Made by a program: the position numbers and the translations under genes
Notes under the pieces: model-generated
Told to the model about the DNA's origin: nothing
Seen by the model: the letters and a program-made list of their open reading frames with translations, nothing else
The model's database searches: none
Part shown: positions 56,585 to 64,000 of the stretch, one piece after another
How the letters are laid out: every line of letters begins with the position of its first letter
Numbering within the stretch: position 1 is the stretch's first letter
Assembly: GCF_003002925.1 (NCBI RefSeq)
Contig: NZ_PVTK01000008.1
Location: 1 to 64,000 of the forward strand
Direction: 5' to 3'
Source of the DNA: Vreelandella songnenensis
GTDB taxonomy: Bacteria > Pseudomonadota > Gammaproteobacteria > Pseudomonadales > Halomonadaceae
DNA: 64,000 nucleotides

Positions 56585-57733
56585 ATGGCAACACTACAAC
56601 TGCGCACTATCAGCAAACGCTTTGGCGATACCGAGGTGATCAAGGGCATCAATCTTGACGTGAACGACCGCGAATTCGTGGTGTTCGTCGGCCCGTCAGG
56701 CTGCGGTAAATCGACCCTGATGCGCATGATCGCGGGCCTTGAAAGCGCCTCCGACGGCGATATTCTGATCGACGGCCAGCGCATCAACGATGTGGGCCCG
56801 GCGGACCGTGGCCTTGCCATGGTGTTTCAAAGCTATGCGCTCTACCCGCACATGACGGTTGCGGACAACATGGGCTTCAGCATGCGCCTGGCCGGCGTGC
56901 CCAAGGCCGAGCGCCGCGCCAAGGTGCTGGAGGCAGCCAGGATTCTACAGCTGGAACCGCTTTTGGATCGCAAGCCCAAGGCGCTCTCCGGCGGTCAGCG
57001 CCAGCGGGTGGCGATTGGCCGCGCCATCGTGCGCAACCCGAGCATCTTCTTGTTCGACGAGCCGCTCTCCAACCTGGACGCGGCGCTGCGCGTGCAGATG
57101 CGTATCGAGCTTGCCCGCCTGCACGACGAGCTGGATGCCACCATGATCTACGTTACCCACGACCAGATCGAGGCGATGACCATGGCGGACAAGATCGTCG
57201 TGCTCCACGACGGCGTGGTCGAGCAGGTGGGCTCGCCCATGGCGCTGTATCATCACCCACGTAACCGCTTTGTGGCGGGGTTCATTGGCTCGCCTAAAAT
57301 GAACTTTCTCCCGGCCACGCTCGTTGATACAACGCCTGAAGGCGTGACGATTCGCCTGCCCGGCGGCGATGAGCGCCACGTGCCCGTTGATGGCAGGCAT
57401 CTGGCGGCGGATACCGCGCTGGAACTTGGCCTGCGCCCGGAACACCTGGTGCTGGACGAACAGGGGCCGCTGAGCGGCGAGATCAAGGTGCTGGAGCGCC
57501 TGGGCGGGCAGACCTCGCTTTACGTTCAGATGGGCGCTGAACTCATTACCATCATGGCCGATGGCGATGTAGCCTTTCGCGTCAACGACACCGTGCGCTT
57601 TGGTTTCGCCCCCGAGCGCGCGCACCTGTTTGACGGCGAAGGTCTTGCCTTGCCAAGCCTTCAACAGCACCCCCTGGCCGGATTGACCCGTCATGACAAC
57701 CGCGCCCCGGGTACGGCCGAGGAGCCCGCATGA
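56585..57733 (+). CDS. mtlK: polyol ABC transporter ATP-binding protein
   Basis: A 382-residue ATPase of the MalK/UgpC type. Walker A 'VGPSGCGKSTLMRMIAGLES', Q-loop 'AMVFQSYALYPHMTV', signature 'LSGGQRQRVAIGRAIV', Walker B 'IFLFDEPLSNLDAAL', H-loop 'IYVTHDQIEAMTMAD'. The C-terminal third is a MalK-type regulatory barrel ('LGLRPEHLVLDEQGPL'). It energises MtlF-MtlG. The stop overlaps the HAD phosphatase start by four bases. Confidence 0.95.
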   Translation: MATLQLRTISKRFGDTEVIKGINLDVNDREFVVFVGPSGCGKSTLMRMIAGLESASDGDILIDGQRINDVGPADRGLAMVFQSYALYPHMTVADNMGFSMRLAGVPKAERRAKVLEAARILQLEPLLDRKPKALSGGQRQRVAIGRAIVRNPSIFLFDEPLSNLDAALRVQMRIELARLHDELDATMIYVTHDQIEAMTMADKIVVLHDGVVEQVGSPMALYHHPRNRFVAGFIGSPKMNFLPATLVDTTPEGVTIRLPGGDERHVPVDGRHLAADTALELGLRPEHLVLDEQGPLSGEIKVLERLGGQTSLYVQMGAELITIMADGDVAFRVNDTVRFGFAPERAHLFDGEGLALPSLQQHPLAGLTRHDNRAPGTAEEPA

Positions 57734-58428
57734 GGGCGCTGATTTTTGACTGCGACGGCGTGCTGGTCGACAGCGAAGCGCTGGCGGAGGCCACACTGCT
57801 CGAGTACCTCTCTCATTGGCTGCCGGACCTGAACGTCAAAGAGGCGCTTGGTCAGGCGCTGGGGATGACTACCGCCAATATACTGGCTCACCTCGAAGGG
57901 CTGAGTATTCACACGCTGCCGGCGGATGCCACCGAGCAGATGGATAGCGCTATCGAAAGCCGGCTGGCCCAGGAGCTTCAGGCGATGGAAGGGGCCGATC
58001 AGGCCATTCGCGCCATCAGCCTTGATAAGGCGGTCGTTTCCAATAGCCGTCGCCGTCGGGTGCTGGCCTCGCTTGCTCATACGCGGCTGGCCGACGCGTT
58101 TGGCGATGTGCCCATCTTTACCGCCGATGAGGTCACCCACCCCAAACCCGACCCCGCGCTCTATCAGCTGGCGGCTTCTCGGCTGGGCCAGATGCCCGGC
58201 AACTGCCTGGTGGTGGAGGACAGCGTGGCCGGCGTGACCGCCGCGCGCGCGGCGGGCATGTGTGTCATCGGCTTTGTCGGTGCCAGCCATGTCGATACCC
58301 AGCAGGGCGAGCGCCTTCGAAAGGCAGGGGCCTGGCGCATCCTTGCGCATATGCGCGGCCTGGAAGCGCTGGTGGATGAGTGGCAGGCCGGGGCACAGGT
58401 TGCCAGCGCGCAAAACGCCGCCCACTGA
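57730..58428 (+). CDS. HAD-family phosphatase in the polyol operon
   Basis: A 232-residue haloacid-dehalogenase phosphatase of the beta-phosphoglucomutase-like subgroup with a helical cap. Motif I is 'ALIFDCDGVLVDSEALAEA' (nucleophile Asp and acid Asp), motif II Ser in 'AVVSNSRRRRVLAS', motif III Lys in 'THPKPDPALYQLAA' and motif IV in 'CLVVEDSVAGVTAARAAG'. It overlaps mtlK and precedes the polyol dehydrogenase, so it may dephosphorylate a sugar or polyol phosphate that accumulates during catabolism; Pseudomonas and Rhodobacter polyol operons include similar genes. The exact substrate is unknown. Confidence 0.9.
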   Translation: MRALIFDCDGVLVDSEALAEATLLEYLSHWLPDLNVKEALGQALGMTTANILAHLEGLSIHTLPADATEQMDSAIESRLAQELQAMEGADQAIRAISLDKAVVSNSRRRRVLASLAHTRLADAFGDVPIFTADEVTHPKPDPALYQLAASRLGQMPGNCLVVEDSVAGVTAARAAGMCVIGFVGASHVDTQQGERLRKAGAWRILAHMRGLEALVDEWQAGAQVASAQNAAH

Positions 58429-58501
58429 CGGCTTCACAGGAAGAAAGCCGATTGAACCGTCGATCTGCCTTTTTAACTCCACCGTTATCAGGAGAGCACC
58501 C

Positions 58502-59989
58502 GTGACCCGACTCAACAACCAGTCCGTGGGCCAGCTTGCGCCTTCCATTGCCGTTCCCCTTTACGAGCGCAGCGCACTGACGCCCGGTATCGTGCATGTA
58601 GGCGTGGGCGGCTTTCACCGGGCGCATCAGGCCATGTACCTGGATGCGCTGATGAACCAGGGCGAGGCGCTTGATTGGGGAATTATCGGCGTTGGCGTCA
58701 TGCCGGGCGACAAGCGCATGCAGCAGGCGCTCGCCGCTCAGGATTACCTCTACACATTGGTGATAAAGCACCCCGACGGCGAGTATGAGCCTCGGGTCAT
58801 CGGCAGCATGGTGGGCTATCTGTTCGCGCCGGACGATAGCGAGGCTGTGATCGAGCAGATGGCCGATCCGGCGATTCGGGTGGTGTCGCTCACCGTCACC
58901 GAAGGCGGCTACAACGTTCATCCGGTGAGTGGCGAGTTCAACCTTGATGAACCACAGGTACGTGAAGACCTGGCAACCCCGGCCCGGCCTTCCAGCAGCT
59001 TTGGTTTGATCGTCGAAGCGTTGGTTCGCCGTCGCGAGCGGGGCGTGGCGCCTTTTACGGTGATGTCCTGCGATAACATTCAGGGCAACGGCGACGTGGC
59101 CCGGCGAATGTTTACCGCCTATGCCTGCGCCCGGGATAGCGAGCTTGGCGAGTGGCTGAAGGCTGAAGTAGCGTTTCCCAACGCCATGGTGGACCGCATC
59201 ACTCCCGTGACGGCGCAGGCGGATATCGACGAGCTGGCCCGCCGGTTTGGCGTGGACGATGCCTGGCCCGTGGTGTGCGAGCCGTTTACCCAGTGGGTGC
59301 TGGAAGATCATTTTCCGCTGGGCCGCCCGCCCTTCGAGCGGGTAGGCGTACAGCTGGTGGAGGATGTCGAACCCTACGAGCTGATGAAACTGCGCCTGCT
59401 GAATGCAAGCCACCAGGCGCTGACCTATTTTGGCTATCTGGCCGGATACCGCTACGCCCATGAGGTGTGCCAGGATGCGCTGTTCGTCGAATTTCTGCTC
59501 GGCTACATGCGCGAGGAAGGGGCGCCCACGCTTTCCCCTGTGCCCGGCGTCGACCTTGAGGCTTATCAGTTGACCCTGATCGAGCGCTTCGCCAACCCGG
59601 AAATAAAGGATACGCTGGCGCGGCTGTGCGCGGAAAGCTCGGACCGGATTCCCAAATGGCTGGTGCCGGTGATTCGCCACCAGCTTGCCTATCACGGTGA
59701 GATCAAGCGCAGCGCAGCGGTGGTGGCAAGCTGGGCGCGCTATGCCGAAGGGGTGGACGAGCAGGGCGAGCCCATCGAGGTTGTGGACCGCCTGAAAACC
59801 TCGCTGATGGCCGTGGCTGCCAATAATCGAGCTCAGCCGAGCGCGTTTATCGATAACCGCGAGCTGTTTGGTGACCTGGCGGATCAGCCGCGCTTTCGCA
59901 AGGCTTATCTAGAAGCGCTGGATTCACTGCATCGTCACGGCGCACGGGCTACGCTGGAAACTCTTGTGGCATCCAAAGGAACGCGGTGA
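58502..59989 (+). CDS. mtlD: mannitol 2-dehydrogenase family polyol dehydrogenase
   Basis: A 495-residue long-chain dehydrogenase of the mannitol/fructuronate group. 'GIVHVGVGGFHRAHQAMYLD' is the N-terminal NAD-binding region, 'VMSCDNIQGNGDVARRMFTA' a family signature, 'VDRITPVT' carries the catalytic Arg-type segment, and 'LRLLNASHQALTYFGYLAGY' gives the catalytic Lys region. It oxidises D-mannitol to fructose and usually D-arabitol to D-xylulose, which matches the xylulokinase downstream. The start is GTG at 58502 with AGGAG upstream; an open frame before it overlaps the HAD gene. The stop overlaps xylB by one base (TGATG). Confidence 0.93.
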   Translation: MTRLNNQSVGQLAPSIAVPLYERSALTPGIVHVGVGGFHRAHQAMYLDALMNQGEALDWGIIGVGVMPGDKRMQQALAAQDYLYTLVIKHPDGEYEPRVIGSMVGYLFAPDDSEAVIEQMADPAIRVVSLTVTEGGYNVHPVSGEFNLDEPQVREDLATPARPSSSFGLIVEALVRRRERGVAPFTVMSCDNIQGNGDVARRMFTAYACARDSELGEWLKAEVAFPNAMVDRITPVTAQADIDELARRFGVDDAWPVVCEPFTQWVLEDHFPLGRPPFERVGVQLVEDVEPYELMKLRLLNASHQALTYFGYLAGYRYAHEVCQDALFVEFLLGYMREEGAPTLSPVPGVDLEAYQLTLIERFANPEIKDTLARLCAESSDRIPKWLVPVIRHQLAYHGEIKRSAAVVASWARYAEGVDEQGEPIEVVDRLKTSLMAVAANNRAQPSAFIDNRELFGDLADQPRFRKAYLEALDSLHRHGARATLETLVASKGTR

Positions 59990-61476
59990 TGTATATCGGG
60001 GTGGATTGCGGTACGCAGAGTACCAAGGTGGTAGTGGTCGACGTGGAGCGAGGCATCATTCTGGGGGAGGCCAGCCGCCCGCACCGCCTGGATGAAGGTG
60101 AAAACGGACGGCGCGAGCAGGCGCCTGCCGAGTGGCTGGCCGCGTTGAAAGGCGCATTTTTCAGCGCGCTGGCGCGTGCGGGCGTAAGCGCCAGCCAAGT
60201 ACGCGGCATCGGCGTTTCCGGGCAGCAGCACGGTATGGTGGCGCTGGATGCGGACGGCGCGCCGGTATACCCCGCCAAGCTCTGGTGTGATACCGAAACC
60301 AGCGCGCAGAATAGCCAACTGGTGGCCCGGCTGGGCGGCGAGCAGGGCTGCCTGGAAAAGCTCGGGCTTGTGCTGCAAACCGGCTACACCGCCTCCAAGA
60401 TTGCCTGGCTGCGCGAGCATCAACCGGACGCCTACCGGCGTATCGACAGCGTACTGCTGCCCCACGATTACCTCAATTTCTGGCTGACCGGTGAGCGCGT
60501 TACCGAAGCGGGGGATGCCTCGGGTACTGGCTATTTCGATACCCGCACGCGCCGCTGGCAGTTTGAAGTGTTCTCGCTTATCGCCCCTGAACTTGACCCT
60601 GAACGCGCATTGCCGCGCCTGCTTGAAGCCCATGAGCCGGCAGGAGTCGTGCGAACACTGGTGGCCCGTGAGCTGGGGCTTTCCGATGATGTGGTGGTGT
60701 CTTCCGGCGGTGGCGACAACATGCTGGGAGCGATCGGCACGGGCAACATTACGCCGGGGCTGGTGACGCTGAGCCTGGGAACCTCCGGCACCGTATGCGC
60801 CTATTCGCCGGCGCCGATTATCTGCGATAACGCCATGGTCGCGAATTTCTGCTCCAGCACCGGCGGCTGGCTGCCCCTGATCTGCACCATGAACGTGACC
60901 TCGGCCACCACCCGGATACGCGAGCTGTTCGGCCTGGATCTGAATGCCTTTGGCGAGCAGGTCGCCAGCGCCCCGGTCGGGGCTGAAGGCATCACCGTGC
61001 TGCCGTTTTTCAACGGCGAACGCGTGCCCATGCTGCCCGACGCCTCGGCAGATTTTCTGGGCATGACCAGCCTCAATACCACCCGAGCGAACATGTGCCG
61101 CGGTGTGGTCGAGGGCGCTACCTTCGGACTGCGTTACGGGCTTGAACTGCTGGGAGATTTGACCGCCGGGGCCAGCCAGATACGCCTGATCGGCGGAGGC
61201 GCCAACAGTACCGTATGGCGGCAGATGGTCGCCGACATTACCGGCACCGAAGTGATCTGCCCGGAAATTACCGATGCGGCGGCACTGGGGGCGGCTATCC
61301 AGGCGGCCTGGTGCGATCAGCGCGCCCAAGGCGTGACGCTTGAAGCGCTGTGCAAGCGCCTGGTGCATCTGGATGCGCAGTCTCACGCCGAACCCGACCC
61401 GGGCCGAGTGGCGGCCTATCAAGGCGTTTACCAGCGCTATAAAGACGCCCTTAAACAGCGCCACGCCCACCTTTGA
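59989..61476 (+). CDS. xylB: xylulokinase
   Basis: A 495-residue FGGY-family kinase making D-xylulose 5-phosphate. 'MYIGVDCGTQSTKVVVVDVE' is the phosphate-1 loop, 'GIGVSGQQHGMVALDADG' the xylulose-binding hallmark, 'TASKIAWLREHQPD', 'LSLGTSGTVCAYSPAP' the phosphate-2 loop, and 'LIGGGANSTVWRQMVADITG' the adenosine motif. Together with mtlD it routes D-arabitol into the pentose phosphate pathway; a fructokinase for mannitol is not in the window. AAGGA lies 8 bp before the ATG at 59989. It is the last gene of the operon, and a hairpin follows. Confidence 0.94.
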   Translation: MYIGVDCGTQSTKVVVVDVERGIILGEASRPHRLDEGENGRREQAPAEWLAALKGAFFSALARAGVSASQVRGIGVSGQQHGMVALDADGAPVYPAKLWCDTETSAQNSQLVARLGGEQGCLEKLGLVLQTGYTASKIAWLREHQPDAYRRIDSVLLPHDYLNFWLTGERVTEAGDASGTGYFDTRTRRWQFEVFSLIAPELDPERALPRLLEAHEPAGVVRTLVARELGLSDDVVVSSGGGDNMLGAIGTGNITPGLVTLSLGTSGTVCAYSPAPIICDNAMVANFCSSTGGWLPLICTMNVTSATTRIRELFGLDLNAFGEQVASAPVGAEGITVLPFFNGERVPMLPDASADFLGMTSLNTTRANMCRGVVEGATFGLRYGLELLGDLTAGASQIRLIGGGANSTVWRQMVADITGTEVICPEITDAAALGAAIQAAWCDQRAQGVTLEALCKRLVHLDAQSHAEPDPGRVAAYQGVYQRYKDALKQRHAHL

Positions 61477-61486
61477 CCAGAAGCGG

Positions 61487-61508
61487 CGCTGGCAATCACG
61501 TGCCAGCG
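61487..61508 (+). terminator. hairpin after xylB
   Basis: CGCTGGCA and TGCCAGCG pair perfectly around six bases, 10 bp after the stop. It lacks a T-run, but is the likely end of the polyol operon. Confidence 0.55.
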
Positions 61509-61705
61509 TTGCGCAACCTGCCGTTCACCCATTCCCTGCTTGCTGGTCCAGCTAATCGTGGTAGCGTGGCGTACGTGCTAAACGCTTACGCCTCGGCAAC
61601 CCGGCGATATAAAACTGGCCAGCCGTTCAAATGACGAGTGATGATAAAAAATGCGTCAGCGCGCTTCCCCATACCCTGCTTTGGTCTAAGTTTAGGGGGC
61701 GCGGC

Positions 61706-61770
61706 TTGACAATCGTTTGTACATACAAATAGACAGACTTCAAGTCTAGCATACATACATGAATGTAACT
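61706..61770 (+). promoter_or_regulatory. promoter/operator region of the efflux genes
   Basis: A consensus -35 TTGACA (61706-61711) is followed by three dyads: TTTGTACATACAAA (61716-61729), AGACTT-C-AAGTCT (61735-61747) and the ACATACATGAATGT element (61753-61766). The last closely resembles the E. coli AcrR operator core. The nearby -10 is weak. About 70 bp remain to the TolC-type start. The rest of the 330-bp gap shows nothing further. Confidence 0.55.
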
Positions 61771-61839
61771 ATAATGCCACTCTTCATAAAATGGCTTACG
61801 AGCAGCACCACCCCTTCGTTGACACCTAGAGGCACTTCC

Positions 61840-63324
61840 ATGCGACTGGCACACTGGGCAGTCAATGCCCCTTTACGACCCTTGTTACTGGCAGTTTTTG
61901 CTGCGTCCGTTGCGCTGCCTGCCCAGGCGGCCGACCTTGTTACCATTACCCGTGATGCGTTGGGTAACAACGCCTCGCTGAACGCCGCCCGCGCTCAATA
62001 TTCAGGCGTTGAAGCGGCGCGCGACGTAGCGCGTGGCCAGATGCTGCCGCAGGTCAACGCCTCGGGTAATGTCGTACACAATCGTCAGTACGAAAGCCAG
62101 ACAAGCGCCAGAGCAGTACCCACACCGGCCCCCGGTGCGGGCGATAACGCAGGGGTGGGTGTCGGTGGCGGAAGCGATGACAACTTCAACAGCGCCTCAT
62201 TGAGCCTGGAAGCTACCCAGGTGCTGTTCAACGAAGTGACCCGCCAGGAAGTGACCCAGGCCGAGCGCCAGATCGACCAGCAGGTGTATCTTCTGGCGGC
62301 CACCGAGCAGCAGCTGCTGATCGACGTGGCCAGCGCCTATTTCGATATTCTGCGCGCCAGCGAAGTGCTGGAAGCTCGCCAGGCCCAGGAGCGTGCCATT
62401 GGCCGCCAGCTGGAGCAGGCAAGCGAGCAGTTTGAAGTGGGTCTGATTGCGATTACCGAAGTGGAAGAAGCACGCGCCAGCTTTGACCAGTCGCGCGCGG
62501 ATCGCATCGCGGCGGAAAGTAACCTGCAGGTCGCCTTTGAAGTGCTTGAGCAACTGACCGGCCAGCGCTACGCCAATATTGAGTCCCTGGGTGACAGCAT
62601 GCCGGTGGCGCTACCTTCGCCCAGCACCCGCGACTACTGGGTAGAGCAGGCGATCCAGCGTAACCCGCAGGTGCTGGCCCAGCAGGCCGGGATCGAAATC
62701 TCCCGGGTAGGCGTGGACATCGCCCGTGCCGGCCAGATGCCTACCTTCCAGGCGTTTGCCAACTACCAGCACGCCGATAGCGATAACGACTACCTCACCG
62801 GTCACGATTCGTCGAGCCAGGTCGGCATTTCGGCCAACCTGCCCATCTATACCGGTGGCAGCACCAGCGCCCGCATTCGTCAGGGTACCTACCAGCTGGA
62901 AAGCACGCAGTACGAGTTCGAGTCACAGCGCCGCACGACCATTCAGCAGGTGCGCTCGCTCTACACCCAGGTCAGCAATAACGTCGAAACCGTCGAAGCC
63001 CGCCAGCAGGCCATCGTCTCGACCCAAAGCGCGCTGGAAGCTACCCGGGCAGGCTATGAAGTCGGCACCCGCAACATCGTGGATGTGCTGAACGCCGAGC
63101 AGAACTACTACAACGCGATCGCCAACTACGCCGAGTCGCGCTACGACTACGTGGTGAACCTGCTTTCCCTGCGCCAACAGTCTGGCCTGCTGGATGTACC
63201 GGCCATCGAGGAAGTCAACGGCTGGCTGACCGGTGAACAGGTCACCTTCACGCTGCCCGATGGCGGTGAAGATGATTACCAGCGTGGCATGAACATTGGT
63301 GCGCCGCCGACCCCGGACACATAA
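61840..63324 (+). CDS. TolC-family outer-membrane efflux channel
   Basis: A 494-residue outer-membrane factor. Signal peptide 'LLLAVFAASVALPAQAAD', then two TolC repeats with 'SLEATQVLFNEVTRQEVTQA' and 'VGISANLPIYTGGSTSARIR' as the beta/helix junctions, and 'ALEATRAGYEVGTRNIVDVL' with 'AEQNYYNAIANYAESRYDYV' closing the second repeat. An insertion of about 40 Gly/Ala/Asp residues after residue 85 is longer than usual. It forms the exit duct for a tripartite pump. The ATG at 61840 gives the signal peptide; an in-frame start at 61759 overlaps the operator dyad. The adaptor gene follows 74 bp downstream. Confidence 0.93.
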   Translation: MRLAHWAVNAPLRPLLLAVFAASVALPAQAADLVTITRDALGNNASLNAARAQYSGVEAARDVARGQMLPQVNASGNVVHNRQYESQTSARAVPTPAPGAGDNAGVGVGGGSDDNFNSASLSLEATQVLFNEVTRQEVTQAERQIDQQVYLLAATEQQLLIDVASAYFDILRASEVLEARQAQERAIGRQLEQASEQFEVGLIAITEVEEARASFDQSRADRIAAESNLQVAFEVLEQLTGQRYANIESLGDSMPVALPSPSTRDYWVEQAIQRNPQVLAQQAGIEISRVGVDIARAGQMPTFQAFANYQHADSDNDYLTGHDSSSQVGISANLPIYTGGSTSARIRQGTYQLESTQYEFESQRRTTIQQVRSLYTQVSNNVETVEARQQAIVSTQSALEATRAGYEVGTRNIVDVLNAEQNYYNAIANYAESRYDYVVNLLSLRQQSGLLDVPAIEEVNGWLTGEQVTFTLPDGGEDDYQRGMNIGAPPTPDT

Positions 63325-63398
63325 GTGCCGTTAATGATGCACAACCGTATGACAGCGCCGTTAGTCAACGTTTCGAGAAGATCAAGGGAAACCAACGT

Positions 63399-64000
63399 AT
63401 GAGAAAGGTGATTCACTCACGCCGAGCGAGTCTAGTCACGCTGATTGCCGCGCTAGCGTTGACGGCCTGTGGCCAGGAAGAGCCGGAGCAGGCCCAGGGT
63501 GGGCAGCAGGAAGCTCCGCCGCATAAGGTGGAAGTTGTCGAAATGGCGCGCCAGGATATCCCTCTCGACAAGTCCTACCCTTCACTGCTGCGCAGCGATA
63601 GCGAAGTGACACTGGTGGCACGGGTCAACGGCTATCTGGAAGAGCGCCACTTCGAGCCCGGGCAGATGGTGGAAGAGGGCGACTCGCTCTATACCATCGA
63701 ACCCGACCTTTACCAGGCAACGGTCAACCAGCGTGAAGCGGACCTGCAAAGTGCCCGTGCCGAATACTCGCGCGCTCAGCGCGATGCCCAGCGCTTCGAG
63801 CAGCTTTTAAGCCAGAACTCCGTCAGCCGCCAGCAGTACGACCAGGCGCAGGCCGAGCAGCGCGTGGCCCAGGCCAACGTTGCCCAGGCGGAAGCCGCGC
63901 TCACCAGCGCCAATCTTGACCTGGGTTACGCCAATATGACGGCGCCGGTGTCCGGCATGATCAGCCTGAGCCAGATCAACGTCGGCAACTTTGTTACCTC
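63399..64000 (+). CDS. RND efflux periplasmic adaptor, partial at window end
   Basis: The first 200 residues of a membrane-fusion protein, cut by the window edge. A lipoprotein signal ('LIAALALTACGQEEPEQ', Cys after LTA) anchors it to the inner membrane. The lipoyl half-motif 'ARVNGYLEERHFEPGQMVEEG' and the coiled hairpin 'VNQREADLQSARAEYSRAQR' are of the MexA/AcrA type, and 'YANMTAPVSGMISLSQINVG' begins the second lipoyl half. It should link the upstream TolC-type channel to an RND pump expected just beyond the window. AAGGGAA lies upstream of the ATG. Confidence 0.93.
   Translation, partial: MRKVIHSRRASLVTLIAALALTACGQEEPEQAQGGQQEAPPHKVEVVEMARQDIPLDKSYPSLLRSDSEVTLVARVNGYLEERHFEPGQMVEEGDSLYTIEPDLYQATVNQREADLQSARAEYSRAQRDAQRFEQLLSQNSVSRQQYDQAQAEQRVAQANVAQAEAALTSANLDLGYANMTAPVSGMISLSQINVGNFVT

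Noticed and set aside
59935..61470. Minus-strand open frame of 511 codons opposite xylB
   Set aside because: No motifs and lies wholly within a clear FGGY kinase gene.

Overview
The window reads as chromosomal DNA of a GC-rich gammaproteobacterium. Gene content (osmoregulated glucan synthesis, ModABC/ModE, GntR-controlled gluconate use, a Pseudomonas-style mtl polyol operon, LpxL and LpxR) suits a halophilic or marine Halomonadaceae-type organism. That placement is inferred from gene content and codon character, not from a search. No rRNA, tRNA or CRISPR was recognised, and the only mobile DNA is the tail of an IS3-family transposase at the left edge.

Layout. 1-2.4 kb: IS3 tail, FMN-binding split-barrel protein, TspO, VF530-type protein, a broken GFA gene and a YiaC-like acetyltransferase. 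2.4-9 kb: exported alpha/beta hydrolase, catalase-peroxidase KatG, DUF4153 membrane protein, YjaB-like acetyltransferase, Mn exporter MntP. 9.2-12.4 kb: molybdate transporter modABC with a ModE-type operator just before modA and a short ModE-like regulator. 13-21.2 kb: an unusual cluster of CDP-alcohol phosphatidyltransferase, zinc-less BchC-like dehydrogenase, altered 6-pyruvoyl-tetrahydropterin-synthase homologue, glycosyltransferase/methyltransferase fusion, flippase-like membrane protein, RibD-type reductase, GTP cyclohydrolase II and creatininase-family amidohydrolase. This is the best candidate for an undescribed system. It looks like a pathway that takes a GTP-derived pyrimidine or pterin, modifies and glycosylates it, and perhaps moves or anchors it at the membrane.

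21.2-28.7 kb: envelope glycan genes (opgGH with an FkbM methyltransferase; a divergent OpgB/LtaS-like sulfatase-fold protein translationally coupled to manC). 28.7-35.5 kb: LpxL acyltransferase, small membrane protein, VOC protein, methyltransferase, MFS transporter, acyl-CoA dehydrogenase and enoyl-CoA hydratase. 35.5-46.4 kb: gluconate/idonate genes split in two (idnD-idnO-gntP, and gntK-gntR about 6 kb away), each preceded by a near-identical GntR palindrome. Between them lie YaeQ, LpxR, a YetF-like protein, YghU, a racemase and ohr/ohrR.

46.4-52.2 kb: MOSC protein, EamA transporter, OsmC, PRC-barrel protein, a G-rich 7-bp tandem repeat after a 2OG-Fe(II) oxygenase, two Nudix hydrolases and a NIF3-like protein. 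52.3-61.5 kb: a polyol operon (SorC-type regulator, binding protein, two permeases, ATPase, HAD phosphatase, mannitol-type dehydrogenase, xylulokinase). Polyols are imported, oxidised to ketoses and, for arabitol, phosphorylated to xylulose 5-phosphate. 61.8-64 kb: start of a tripartite efflux system (TolC-type channel, then a lipoprotein adaptor cut by the window end), preceded by AcrR-like palindromes.
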